Positions 44,831 to 53,646 of a DNA stretch of 64,000 nt are shown here, in pieces; positions within the stretch are counted from its first letter, which is position 1, and each line of letters starts with the position of its first letter. The position numbers and the translations under genes were made by a program. The notes beneath the pieces are model-generated. The model had not been told where the DNA came from, searched no databases, and was given only the letters and a program-made list of their open reading frames with translations. Source of the DNA: Mycolicibacterium sp. MU0050 (GTDB lineage Bacteria; Actinomycetota; Actinomycetes; Mycobacteriales; Mycobacteriaceae); contig NZ_OY726395.1 in assembly GCF_963378085.1 (NCBI RefSeq), positions 1,364,001 to 1,428,000 of the forward strand, in the 5' to 3' direction.

Positions 44831-45487
44831 CTAGTCGGCGACGGCGAGCCCGTGCCGGATCACACTCTGCGCATTGGCGACCACGGCCTCCAACGAGCCG
44901 CGGCGCGGGTCCCACCATTCCACCGCCCAGTTCAACGAGCCCAGGACCAGCATCTGCGCGATGTACAGGTCCAACTCGGGCCGCAATTGCCCCTCGCGGG
45001 CCAACTCGTTGATGAGGTTGCGCCAAACCTCGCCGTACCGCTCCTCCTCGCGGATCTGACGTTTACGGATGGCCAACGGGACCTGTCCGGCGTTGCGGAT
45101 GGAGGCGGTGGTGTAGTGCGAGATCTCCAAGGCGTGCCGCAGGTGGGTCGCCACAGCGGTGTCCAAGCGGTCCAGCGGCGGGGTGCCGTCGGGCAGATCG
45201 GCGAGCGCGGCCGTGACGTGTTCGCGCATATCGGCGATTCCGGCCCACATCACCTCTTCGATGAGCGCATCGCGGGAGGGGTAGTAGTAGTAGATTGCCG
45301 GCGCCTGGATCTCGGCCTCCGCCGCGACGTCGGTCAGGCGCAGCCCGGCATAACCCCGCACGCTGAGCACGTGGGCGGCAGCGTCGAGAATCTTGGCGCG
45401 CGTCTGTGCGGACTTGGACTCCGTGACCTGTTCGGCGTCATCCAACAGAGTGGATGTCGCTGAGCCATTGCTTTTCCGCCGAGCCAT
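44831..45487 (-). CDS. TetR-family transcriptional regulator flanking the mce operon
   Basis: A 218-residue TetR regulator. The helix-turn-helix R-G-Y-A-G-L-R-L-T-D-V-A-A-E-A-E-I-Q-A-P-A-I-Y-Y-Y is almost the same as in the protein at 33283-33978. The whole chains align, including T-A-S-I-R-N-(A/S)-G-Q and A-(V/A)-E-W-W-D-P-R-R. TAAGAT lies six bases before ATG 45487, so the transcript may be leaderless. Together the pair brackets the mce operon and probably senses the same or a related ligand. Confidence 0.92.
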   Translation of the reverse strand: MARRKSNGSATSTLLDDAEQVTESKSAQTRAKILDAAAHVLSVRGYAGLRLTDVAAEAEIQAPAIYYYYPSRDALIEEVMWAGIADMREHVTAALADLPDGTPPLDRLDTAVATHLRHALEISHYTTASIRNAGQVPLAIRKRQIREEERYGEVWRNLINELAREGQLRPELDLYIAQMLVLGSLNWAVEWWDPRRGSLEAVVANAQSVIRHGLAVAD

Positions 45488-45686
45488 TTTTCTATCTTAC
45501 TTCGTACCACCGCGCCAAATGCGCTCTCGGTGCGCACGCACTACGAAGAAACCCCAGTTGAACGCCTCCTTAGGCGGCCCTCGGTCTCCTTTAATCGCGA
45601 GTCGATTTTCTCGGCGCCGACACCTGCGGGTGGGCTACCCTGTGGCAAGGCGGAGCGAAAACCTCGGCCGGAGAGGGATTTACGAA

Positions 45687-46666
45687 ATGACGTTGACCAT
45701 GTCGTGTGTCCTGGTGCCTGAGGCGCGCAGCGCCGAATACGCACGGATCGCCGAAGACCTCGGCTACGCCCGCGCGTGGTTCTACGACTCGCCGGCCCTT
45801 TACTCCGACGTATGGGTGCGGATGTGCCAGGCCGCCGAGCGCACCGACCGGATCGGTCTGGGCACCGGCGTGATGGTGCCCAGCAACCGCCACCCCCTGA
45901 CGACCGCCTCGGCGATCGCGACGCTGGTCGATGTCGCCGGCCCGACCGGTTATGCGTGGGAGTGGGGACCGGTTTCACGTCGCGGGTGGCGATGGGACAA
46001 CCGCCGATGCGCTGGCGGGACGTGGAGCGGTACGTCGAGACGGTGCAGGGCCTGCTCCGCGGGGAGGTGGTGAGCTGGGACGGCGCGGCGGTGCAACTGC
46101 TGCACTCCCCGGGGTTGGCGCCCGAGCGACCGATCAGCGTGCCGTTCGTGTTCGCCGCCGACGGGCCGAAGGGTCAGGCCGTGGCGCGCCGGCTGGGCAG
46201 CGGTGTCTTCTCCACCCGGGCACCGATTCCCGGCTTCGACTGGAGTGTCGTGTTGACGTTGGGCACGGTGCTCGAGGACGACGAGAGCCCGGAGTCCGAG
46301 CGGGTCCTGGCCGCGGCCGGCCATGCGGGCGGGGTGTTGCTGCACTTCCTGCACACCACCGGGCAACTGCCCGCCGACGAGGAAGCGCTCTGGTTGCAGG
46401 GCTACGCGGGAATCCCCGCGGAGCGAAGGCATCTGGCGATGCACCATGGTCACTTGGTGCACCTCAATGAACAGGACAAGCCCTACGTCACCGGGACGAG
46501 GCTGGCGGAGTGGGGCCTAGCGAAGAAGGCGGGGGACTGGGTGGACCAGTTCCGACAGGTTGAGCAAAGGGGCGGAACTGAGGTGGCTTTCCAGCCCGCC
46601 GGACCCGACATCCGCCGGGAGCTGGAAGCGTTCGCCGCGGCGTTCGCACGCTACCGCGGCAACTGA
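45687..46666 (+). pseudogene. LLM-class (F420-type) oxidoreductase, disrupted by a -1 frameshift
   Basis: The 5' part from ATG 45687 (M-T-L-T-M-S-C-V-L-V-P-E-A) encodes a luciferase-like N-terminus up to L-V-D-V-A-G-P near 45943. The matching remainder (R-L-C-V-G-V-G-T-G-F-T-S-R onwards) continues in another frame until 46666. Restoring one base in the CCCGACCGG stretch at about 45941-45949, for example CCGGACCGG, gives the family sequence A-G-P-D-R-L-C-V-G-V-G-T-G-F. The intact product would be about 327 residues. It is either a young pseudogene or a sequencing error; a true gene at this site would be an F420- or FMN-dependent oxidoreductase. Confidence 0.75.
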
Positions 46667-46687
46667 GCCAGGAGCACCGCCGCGGTA

Positions 46688-47497
46688 CTACCGTCGCGGT
46701 TTGACACTGTCCAGACGGGCGCGGACGGCGGCGGCGAAGCCGGGATCGGCCAGCAGCCCCGCCACCGAGTCCTGCTCGGCGTCCAAGCCCTCCGCGAGGT
46801 CCACCCGACCGGCCATGTCCAGCAGTTTCTTCGCCTCCCGCAACGCATTACGGTCGTGCTGGGCGATCTCCCGAGCCAGTTCGGTGGCTGTCGAGATCGG
46901 GTCGTCGGCGGTGCGCGTGGCCAAACCCAGCCGCGCCGCCTCGTCGCCGCGGACCTTTCGGCCGGTGAAGGTCAGCTCCTTGGCGACGTCGCGGCCCACG
47001 AGTTCCGGAAGCAACTGGGTGCCGGCCATATCGGGGATCAGGCCCCAGACGATCTCCATCACGGACAGCTCGGCGGTGGGCGCGACGATGCGGATGTCGG
47101 CGCCGAGCGCGACCTGCAGGCCACCACCGAATGCCACGCCGTGGACCGCGGCGATCACCGGCACCTGGAGTTGGGACCAGACCCGCACCGCCTGCTGGCC
47201 GAGCGCGCGGGCGCCGCCGAGGCGGGTGTCACCGACCACGATCACCTCGGCCCCGGAGCTCTGAGACATCTGCGCGAACTGGGAGAAATCGAGCCCCGCG
47301 CAGAATGCGCGCCCGGCACCGGCCAGCACGACCGCTCGGACGGATTCGTCCGTGGCGAGGGACTGTCCCACATCGACCAAACCGTGGAACATCGAGTGGT
47401 CGAGCGCATTCAGTTTGTCGGGCCGGTTGAGCCGGACCTGCGCGACGCCACCGTCGACCTCGACGCTGACCGGGTTGGTTTCGTCCTTGGCTGTCAT
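46688..47497 (-). CDS. Enoyl-CoA hydratase/isomerase (crotonase)
   Basis: A 269-residue crotonase-fold protein. It has N-R-P-D-K-L-N-A-L for CoA binding, an oxyanion hole around H-G-V-A-F-G-G-G-L-Q, and the catalytic region L-S-V-M-E-I-V-W-G-L-I-P-D-M, where one glutamate is present and the second hydratase residue is aspartate. It acts on 2-enoyl-CoA as hydratase or isomerase. It is co-oriented with the NTF2-like and P450 genes upstream at 47655-49378, separated by about 160 bp. Confidence 0.9.
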   Translation of the reverse strand: MTAKDETNPVSVEVDGGVAQVRLNRPDKLNALDHSMFHGLVDVGQSLATDESVRAVVLAGAGRAFCAGLDFSQFAQMSQSSGAEVIVVGDTRLGGARALGQQAVRVWSQLQVPVIAAVHGVAFGGGLQVALGADIRIVAPTAELSVMEIVWGLIPDMAGTQLLPELVGRDVAKELTFTGRKVRGDEAARLGLATRTADDPISTATELAREIAQHDRNALREAKKLLDMAGRVDLAEGLDAEQDSVAGLLADPGFAAAVRARLDSVKPRR

Positions 47498-47517
47498 CTG
47501 ACCTGTCTACTTGTTGG

Positions 47518-47658
47518 TTAGCGATGAAAAGCCGTGGCGCGCCGGCACCTCGGCGAACTCGGCTTCGGCGCGTGCGCGGCCGCGGCCCAGTAGTCGTCGG
47601 TACTGAGCTTGCGCTCGGCGAGGAGTACCTCGTGGACCTGTGCCCGCGTGCCGATCAA
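47518..47658 (-). CDS. Possible small or degraded ORF downstream of the NTF2-like gene
   Basis: A 46-codon frame starting TTG 47658, which overlaps the NTF2-like stop (TTGA). It begins I-G-T-R-A-Q-V-H-E-V-L-L-A-E-R-K-L and looks protein-like for about 30 residues. After that the protein-like reading moves to another frame (A-E-A-E-F-A-E-V-P-A-R-H-G) that ends at 47507. This may be the frameshifted end of a small gene. I do not recognise the family. Its coding status is uncertain. Confidence 0.3.
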   Translation of the reverse strand: MIGTRAQVHEVLLAERKLSTDDYWAAAAHAPKPSSPRCRRATAFHR

Positions 47659-48089
47659 GGTGCCCCGGCCGGCGTGATCTCGATGCCTGCGGCCTGCGCT
47701 TGGATGACAGCGTGAGCCGCGTCGACGTACTCCCACACCTTGATGATCTCGTCACCGCGGGTCTCGACGCATACGCAGTATTCATTCGCGTACTTGCCAC
47801 CGTTGGTGAACTCGCCGCTCAGGGTGAACCGCACGGTGCCGAGATTGCCTTCCCCATAGGCACTGTGCACGGTGGTCTGCATGGTCTCGCCGTTGTAGAG
47901 GTTGCTGAAGACTCGCTGCATGTTGCCGCGGATGACCTCTTTTCCGGTGCTGACGCTCTGCATGATCTCCGGTGGGATGGTCGGGGTGATCCACCACGTC
48001 ACGTCGTCGGCGAGCACGGCGACGATGTCGTCGGGTTTTCCGAAGGCCTCGACCATTTGGGTGGCCAGTTGTGCGGGGGTGCGGGTCAT
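47655..48089 (-). CDS. NTF2/SnoaL-like protein
   Basis: A 144-residue cone-fold protein (I-V-A-V-L-A-D-D-V-T-W-W-I-T-P near the N-terminus, G-R-F-like strands in the middle). ATG 48089 has AGGAG upstream and lies 8 bp after the P450 stop, so it is co-transcribed with the P450. It may isomerise or bind the oxidised product. Its function is unknown. Confidence 0.75.
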   Translation of the reverse strand: MTRTPAQLATQMVEAFGKPDDIVAVLADDVTWWITPTIPPEIMQSVSTGKEVIRGNMQRVFSNLYNGETMQTTVHSAYGEGNLGTVRFTLSGEFTNGGKYANEYCVCVETRGDEIIKVWEYVDAAHAVIQAQAAGIEITPAGAP

Positions 48090-48097
48090 GGTTACTC

Positions 48098-49378
48098 CTA
48101 GCGGGTTGTGGGCGTGAAGGTGCACGGCATCCGCTTCACGGCGCGGATGATGGTGTTCAGTTCGTATTCGGGTTCGCCGACCTCGAGGTCGGGGACCCGG
48201 GTCAACAATTCGGTGAACATCGACCTGAGCTGGTGTCGGGCCAGCTGGGCTCCGAGGCAGTAGTGGGGCCCGCCGCCGCCGAACGCGAAGTGGTGATTGG
48301 GCCGCCGCCGGATGTCGAAGGTACGCGCATCGGGGAACACCCGCTCATCGAAGTTCGCCGCGGGGTAGAACAGGACCACCTTGTCGCCCTCCAGGATGTC
48401 CATGCCGGCGAGTTCGACGTCGCGGGTGGCGGTGCGGCGCATGGTCATCACCGGGCTGGCCCAGCGCAGGAATTCCTCGATTGCGGCGGGCAGCATCCCG
48501 TCCAGGTCGTCCTGGACGAGCTTGCGCTGTTCCGGATGGTTCGTCAGGGCGTGCATCGCCACGCTGATGGTGTTGCGGGTGGTGTCGCTGCCCGCGACGC
48601 ACAGCAGCAGGAAGAACGACGAAATCTCCATCTGGGTGAGCTTCTCGCCGTCGACCTCGGCCTGGACCAGGTTGGTCATCAGGTCGTCCTGCGGGTCGAC
48701 GCGACGCTGCTCGGCGATGTTCTGGGCGAGGCCGTGCAGGTACATGGCGGCCTCGGCCTGGACCTCGGCGGGGTCGCGGCCTTGGTTGATCTCCGGATCC
48801 TGGAAGCCGTTGATCTTGATCGCGGCGTCGATCATCTCGTCACGGTGTTCGGCCGGGATGCCGACCATCTCGGAGATGGTCCACAACGGGAGTCGCGAGG
48901 AGACGTGTTGGACGAAGTCGCATGCACCCGACTCGATGCGGGACAGATCCGTCACGATCGCCGCGGCCTGGGCGGCGATCTGGTCGCTGATGGTGCGCAA
49001 GCGTTTCGGGGTGAATGCGGACGAGACCAGCGTCCGGATCTTCACGTGTCGAGGTGCGTCCAGCGCGAGGATCGATGCCATCGCCTCGTAGGCCTCCGGC
49101 GGGAAGTCCTCGTACATCATGCCCTGGCCGCTGCAGAACGTCGCCGGATCCTTGGACACCGCGGCGAGCTCGTGATAACCGGTCACGGCCCAGAAGCCGT
49201 CCTCGTCGGGATTGATCACAGGCATGGTGCCCTCGGCGGGCGGCTGCCAGGAGACCGGAAGTTCGGCGCGCAGCGGCGCGAAGATGTTTTCTTCGCGATC
49301 TTCAGGGCTGGCCAGCCAGAAGGCAAGATCTCCCACCCGCGCACCGGCAAGGGGAGGGCGAACACGCGTCGTCGTCAC
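48098..49378 (-). CDS. Cytochrome P450, second copy
   Basis: A 426-residue P450. The I-helix A-G-S-D-T-T-R-N and the haem loop FGGGGPHYCLGAQLARHQ with cysteine ligand C374 are intact. It aligns end to end with the P450 at 17749. GTG 49378 was chosen because GAGGAG sits about nine bases upstream; the longer frame lacks family-like sequence. No ferredoxin or reductase gene is adjacent, so it may share the redox partners at 21216 and 21460. Confidence 0.92.
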   Translation of the reverse strand: MTTTRVRPPLAGARVGDLAFWLASPEDREENIFAPLRAELPVSWQPPAEGTMPVINPDEDGFWAVTGYHELAAVSKDPATFCSGQGMMYEDFPPEAYEAMASILALDAPRHVKIRTLVSSAFTPKRLRTISDQIAAQAAAIVTDLSRIESGACDFVQHVSSRLPLWTISEMVGIPAEHRDEMIDAAIKINGFQDPEINQGRDPAEVQAEAAMYLHGLAQNIAEQRRVDPQDDLMTNLVQAEVDGEKLTQMEISSFFLLLCVAGSDTTRNTISVAMHALTNHPEQRKLVQDDLDGMLPAAIEEFLRWASPVMTMRRTATRDVELAGMDILEGDKVVLFYPAANFDERVFPDARTFDIRRRPNHHFAFGGGGPHYCLGAQLARHQLRSMFTELLTRVPDLEVGEPEYELNTIIRAVKRMPCTFTPTTR

Positions 49379-49681
49379 AGGGCGTCTCCTCGTGCATCTT
49401 CGGTCGGACCGTGCCGTCGACCAGCCTGCATCGTGGCATGCCGGCGGCACTGTGGCCATGTGTGGTGCCACGGGCAGTCCCGTGCGTGACACACGCAACA
49501 CCGAGGCCAGTGCGGTTTAATCTACAGTAAATTCCGGGCTTGGGGATGGAAATGGCGTCCGCGATCTCTTGGCCGGCCCACCCGGCCCACCCGGCCCACC
49601 CGGGCCGCCGGAGCGCCCAGCGCCTGCGTGCGATTCCTCGGCGCACTGCCCCGGCACTCCCCGGGCAGTACACTCGTCACC
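49379..49681. promoter_or_regulatory. Divergent region: operator box, 9-bp repeats and leaderless promoter
   Basis: 303 bp between the P450 and glutaminase genes. An AT box, TTTAATCTACAGTAAAT (49516-49532), is a near-palindrome related to the box at 14424. Three tandem copies of GGCCCACCC occur at 49575-49601. A -10-like TACACT (49669-49674) ends 7 bp before GTG 49682, the spacing of leaderless mycobacterial genes. Confidence 0.5.
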
Positions 49682-50953
49682 GTGTCGGTATTGGTGCAGA
49701 AGTACCTCGACGAGATCCGCGCCGAGCATGCCGACATCACCGACGGGGCGGTGGCGCACTACATTCCGGAGCTCGCGAGCGTCGACCCGTCGTCGTTCGG
49801 ATTGTCCCTCGAGCTGTCCGACGGCTACGTCTACGAAACCGGCGACAGCGCAGTGGAATTCACCATCCAGTCGATCTCGAAGCCGTTCACCTACGCGCTG
49901 GTGCTCGACCAGGTGGGCGCCGACGCGGTGGACACCAAGATCGGGGTCGAGCCGTCGGGAGAGCCGTTCAACGAGATCAGCGTCGACAACCAGACCAAAA
50001 CACCGAAGAACGCGATGATCAATGCCGGTGCCATTGCTGCGGTGTCGCTGATCCCGGGCGCGGATCCGGCGGAGCGGTTCGACCGACTGCTGGACTTCTA
50101 CTCGGTGTGCGCCGGTCGCCGCCTCGACGTCGACGAGGAGGTGTACCGCTCGGAGAAGACGACCGGCAGCCGGAACCGGGCCATTGCCTACATGTTGCAG
50201 AGTTTCGGGGTGCTCGACGGCGACCCGGATGAGGTCCTCGACGTCTACTTCCGGCAGTGCGCCATCAAGGTCACCAGCTCGGACCTGGCCTGCATGGCCT
50301 CGACGCTCGCGCGCGGGGGCGTCAACCCCGGCAGCGGCATTCGGGCGATGTCGCCGGCCGTGGTGCAGCGGACGCTGAGCGTCATGATGACCTGCGGCAT
50401 GTACGACGCGACCGGCATGTGGGCCACCACCGTCGGCATGCCGGCGAAAAGCGGTGTGGGCGGCGGCATCATCGCGGTGTTGCCCAGCCAGCTGGGGATC
50501 GGCGTCTACTCGCCACCGCTGGACCGGAACGGCAACAGCGTGCGCGGTCTGCGCGCCTGTCAGAGCCTGTCGGCCCAACTCGGTTTGCACGTCATGTCCG
50601 TCACCCGGGAATCACGCTCGACCATCCGGGCCACCCACGACATCGCTCCCGGGGTCCGGGTCTACGAACTGCACGGGGACCTGCTGTTCGCCGGTGCCGA
50701 ACGGGCGCTGCGCACCGTCGAACACGACAGCGACGGGATCGACGTCGCGATCCTCGAACTGTCTCGCGTCGACGACATCAACGACGTGGCCCGGCGCATG
50801 CTGGCCGGGATGCGCGAATCATTGGAACGAGCGGGCAAGGAAGGCTACCTCGTTGACCCTGATCGCAGGGTGATGCCGACCGGCCGCCCCAGCGCGGGGG
50901 CAGTCATCTTCCCCACCGTCGACGAGGCGCTGCGCGCGGCCCGTGACCGCTAG
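49682..50953 (+). CDS. glsA: Glutaminase with C-terminal STAS domain
   Basis: A 423-residue protein. Residues 1-310 form the serine-dependent glutaminase fold, with the catalytic S64-I-S-K67 motif and the family segments K-N-A-M-I-N-A-G-A-I and G-M-Y-D-A-T-G-M-W. It converts glutamine to glutamate and ammonia. Residues from about 320 form a STAS domain (V-R-V-Y-E-L-H-G-D-L-L-F-A-G-A-E). GTG 49682 fits the family and the leaderless promoter; an earlier in-frame GTG exists at 49628. Its stop shares the bases CTAG with the convergent cyclase stop. Confidence 0.93.
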   Translation: MSVLVQKYLDEIRAEHADITDGAVAHYIPELASVDPSSFGLSLELSDGYVYETGDSAVEFTIQSISKPFTYALVLDQVGADAVDTKIGVEPSGEPFNEISVDNQTKTPKNAMINAGAIAAVSLIPGADPAERFDRLLDFYSVCAGRRLDVDEEVYRSEKTTGSRNRAIAYMLQSFGVLDGDPDEVLDVYFRQCAIKVTSSDLACMASTLARGGVNPGSGIRAMSPAVVQRTLSVMMTCGMYDATGMWATTVGMPAKSGVGGGIIAVLPSQLGIGVYSPPLDRNGNSVRGLRACQSLSAQLGLHVMSVTRESRSTIRATHDIAPGVRVYELHGDLLFAGAERALRTVEHDSDGIDVAILELSRVDDINDVARRMLAGMRESLERAGKEGYLVDPDRRVMPTGRPSAGAVIFPTVDEALRAARDR

Positions 50954-52554
50954 CGCGGGCGGGCCAGCTGGGTGGGCACCTCGTAACCGCGCAGCGTCAC
51001 CGCGTCGCCGAGCGTCCACAACGCCCGCTCGGTGTCGGTGGCGCCGTTCACGGTGTCCGAGGAGGCCAGCAGCCGCCCCGGCGATGTCTTCGCCAGCTCG
51101 CACAGCCGGGCCGCCTCGTTGACCGGGGCGCCGATGACGGTGTACTCGAAACGGTCGTGTGCCCCGACATTTCCGGCCACGACGGTGCCGGCCGCGACCC
51201 CGATGCCGGCCTCGATCCCGGGGACCTCCTCGCACAGGCGGGTGGCGATGCCCCGGGCGGTGGCCAGGGCGGCGTCCTCCGGGCTGTCGAGGTCGTTGGG
51301 GGCGCCGAACACCGCGAGGCAACCGTCGCCCTCGAACTTGTTGAGCAGCCCGCCGTGCTCGTTCACTTCGTCGACGACCACCGTGAAGAAACGGTTCAAC
51401 AAGGCCACCACCTCGGTGGCCGCTCGGGAGGTGACCAAGGTGGTGGAACCGACGATGTCGACGAAAAGCACTGCGGCGTGCCGCTCTTCGCCGCCGAGGT
51501 CCACTTGTCGAGCCTCGGCGGCCGCCGCCACCTCGCGTCCCACGTGCCGGCCGAACAGGTCACGGACCCGCTCGCGTTCGCGTAGGCCGGCGACCATCGC
51601 GTTGAAACCGCGCTGCAACTGGCCCAATTCGGTGCCGTCGAACACCACCAGGTTGGTGTCCAGGTTGCCCTCTTCGACCCGTCGGAGCGCGGCGCGCACC
51701 ACCCGGATCGGACTGGCGGTGATCCAGGCCGCCACCCACATCAGGCTGAATCCGAAAATCAATGTCGCGGCACAGGAAATGAGCACCGCCACGGCGAACT
51801 GGGTTTGGGTGAGGTTGCGCAGCAGCAGGACGAACAACGCGATCAGGCCGATGCCGACCACCGGTACCCCGGCGCCGACCATCCACACGGTCATGATCCG
51901 GCCCATGATGCCCGGCGCGATCCGCTTCGGGGGCGCGCCGGCCTCGAGCGCCTGGGCGGCCACCGGGCGTAACGCGAACTCAGTGAACAGGTAGGCGAAA
52001 GTGGCGACCATGACGCCGCAGATGCCGATCGCGATCAGGAAGCGGGGGATGAACAAGGTGTCGTAGATCCCGTAACCGACCGCGAGAATGATGGTGCCCA
52101 CGCCCCAGAGCACCAGGTGCGCCAGGGCCACCCGCCACGGTGCGACGAAGGTCTGACGCAGGTTGTGCGGCGTCGGGGCATCGTCCTCGATGGCCCAGCG
52201 CAGCGCGTTGACCGTGCTCCGCGTGATCCATACAGTTCCCACCCCGAGCGCGAGCGTCAGATAAGCCGGAGCTACTCCGAACGTCAACCATCTCGGTGCG
52301 TCGTCGAACACGCTGGGGTCCGGGAAGGCGACGGTGACCAGCAGTATCGAGACGGCCATCCCCACCAGGTTGGTGACCATGATGAAGGCCGTCAGGATGA
52401 GCTGGATCCGGACCCGGCGTCGTTGGGGGCCCTCGGCGACGTGTCCGAGCAGCCAGGAGCCGTAGGAGGACGTCTCCGGTAACCGGCCACTGGTTTGCGT
52501 CAGGCGCTCCAGAAAGCGGCCCAGTCGCTGCGCCAGCGTCGCGTTGGCTTTCAT
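50950..52554 (-). CDS. Class III adenylate/guanylate cyclase, membrane-bound with HAMP domain
   Basis: A 534-residue protein. Several hydrophobic spans fill residues 45-270, then a HAMP-like segment (R-V-V-R-A-A-L-R-R-V-E-E-G-N-L-D), then the CYC catalytic domain with A-V-L-F-V-D-I-V-G-S-T-T, N-K-F-E-G-D-G-C-L-A-V-F and D-R-F-E-Y-T-V-I-G-A-P-V-N-E-A. Both metal-binding aspartates and the adenine-contact region are visible. The layout matches M. tuberculosis Rv1318c-Rv1320c. A TAGGCT box ends nine bases upstream of the ATG. Confidence 0.93.
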   Translation of the reverse strand: MKANATLAQRLGRFLERLTQTSGRLPETSSYGSWLLGHVAEGPQRRRVRIQLILTAFIMVTNLVGMAVSILLVTVAFPDPSVFDDAPRWLTFGVAPAYLTLALGVGTVWITRSTVNALRWAIEDDAPTPHNLRQTFVAPWRVALAHLVLWGVGTIILAVGYGIYDTLFIPRFLIAIGICGVMVATFAYLFTEFALRPVAAQALEAGAPPKRIAPGIMGRIMTVWMVGAGVPVVGIGLIALFVLLLRNLTQTQFAVAVLISCAATLIFGFSLMWVAAWITASPIRVVRAALRRVEEGNLDTNLVVFDGTELGQLQRGFNAMVAGLRERERVRDLFGRHVGREVAAAAEARQVDLGGEERHAAVLFVDIVGSTTLVTSRAATEVVALLNRFFTVVVDEVNEHGGLLNKFEGDGCLAVFGAPNDLDSPEDAALATARGIATRLCEEVPGIEAGIGVAAGTVVAGNVGAHDRFEYTVIGAPVNEAARLCELAKTSPGRLLASSDTVNGATDTERALWTLGDAVTLRGYEVPTQLARPR

Positions 52555-52642
52555 CGGTTTTTCAGCCTAGTACCGACGGGGACGGTTACCCCTGAGATGA
52601 CGCGTTGCGTTGTGGTGCCGGAGTGCCGGCGGCGGTACCCCC

Positions 52643-52648
52643 TAAGGT
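52643..52648 (+). promoter_or_regulatory. -10 hexamer TAAGGT for a leaderless nucS transcript
   Basis: TAAGGT is followed by exactly seven bases and then the GTG start of nucS at 52656. This is the same spacing as upstream of glsA, so the transcript probably begins at the start codon. Confidence 0.5.
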
Positions 52649-52655
52649 TGGTCGG

Positions 52656-53327
52656 GTGCGTCTCGTGATCGCCCAGTGCACCGTGGACTATGTCGGCCGG
52701 CTCACGGCCCATCTGCCGTCGGCGCGCCGGCTGCTGCTGATCAAGGCCGACGGCTCGGTCAGCGTGCACGCCGACGACCGGGCGTATAAACCACTGAACT
52801 GGATGAGTCCCCCGTGCTGGATCGCCGAGGACACCAGCGGCGAGCGGCCGGTGTGGGTGGTGGAGAACAAAGCCGGCGAGCAGCTGCGGATCACCATCGA
52901 GGACATCGAGCACGACAGCGAACACGAGCTCGGGGTGGACCCGGGTTTGGTGAAGGACGGAGTCGAGGCGCACCTGCAGGCGTTGTTGGCCGAGCACGTC
53001 GACCTGCTCGGGGTGGGCTACACCCTGGTGCGCCGCGAGTACATGACCGCGATCGGCCCGGTGGACCTGCTCTGCCGTGACGAGGAGGGCAAGACCGTCG
53101 CGGTCGAGGTGAAGCGGCGCGGGGAGATCGACGGCGTCGAGCAGTTGACGCGTTACCTGGACCTGCTCAACCGGGACAGCCTGATTGCCCCCGTCAGCGG
53201 GGTCTTCGCGGCCCAGCAGATCAAACCGCAGGCCCGCACGCTGGCCACGGATCGCGGAATTCGTTGTGTGACCTTGGATTACGACAAGATGCGGGGCCTC
53301 GACAGCGACGAGTACCGGCTGTTCTGA
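52656..53327 (+). CDS. nucS: Endonuclease NucS (EndoMS mismatch-repair nuclease)
   Basis: A 223-residue protein whose N-terminus [15 protein letters not shown] equals that of actinobacterial NucS. The RecB-like catalytic region has G-P-V-D-L-L-C and V-E-V-K-R-R-G, giving the D-E-x-K metal site. It cleaves mismatched DNA in mycobacteria, which lack MutS/MutL. The GTG start avoids an upstream extension that is not conserved. The stop overlaps the next ATG. Confidence 0.96.
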   Translation: MRLVIAQCTVDYVGRLTAHLPSARRLLLIKADGSVSVHADDRAYKPLNWMSPPCWIAEDTSGERPVWVVENKAGEQLRITIEDIEHDSEHELGVDPGLVKDGVEAHLQALLAEHVDLLGVGYTLVRREYMTAIGPVDLLCRDEEGKTVAVEVKRRGEIDGVEQLTRYLDLLNRDSLIAPVSGVFAAQQIKPQARTLATDRGIRCVTLDYDKMRGLDSDEYRLF

Positions 53328-53632
53328 TGGCCCGCAATCGGCGCTCGGCCAAACGGCAGGGGCCGCACCGGCCGCTCGGAATGCCGCTGGGCGGTCGTCG
53401 CATCGAAACCGGCGCCGACGGCTACGACTACGAGGTGCGGGTCGTCACGGCGGCCCGGGCGACGAAGACCTATCGGTGCCCCGGCTGTGATCAGGAGATT
53501 CGGCCCGGTGTCGCGCACGTCTTGGCGTGGCCCGCCGACCTGGGGGAGAGTGCCGTGGAGGATCGGCGGCACTGGCACACGCCGTGTTGGGACAAGAGAG
53601 CCAACCGGGGACCGACCAGGAGATGGTCGTAG
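53327..53632 (+). CDS. Small zinc-ribbon-like conserved protein
   Basis: A 101-residue basic protein. It contains C-P-G-C-D-Q-E-I and later H-W-H-T-P-C-W, which together could bind zinc. The N-terminus is rich in arginine and lysine. It lies one base after nucS and occupies the position of Rv1322. The tight coupling suggests a nucleic-acid-related role, but no activity is known to me. Confidence 0.8.
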   Translation: MARNRRSAKRQGPHRPLGMPLGGRRIETGADGYDYEVRVVTAARATKTYRCPGCDQEIRPGVAHVLAWPADLGESAVEDRRHWHTPCWDKRANRGPTRRWS

Positions 53633-53646
53633 GGGTAGGCGGCTGA

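Noticed and set aside
49575..49601. Three tandem GGCCCACCC repeats
   Set aside because: Too short for a minisatellite of functional note; probably slippage in GC-rich DNA. Recorded within the intergenic entry only.
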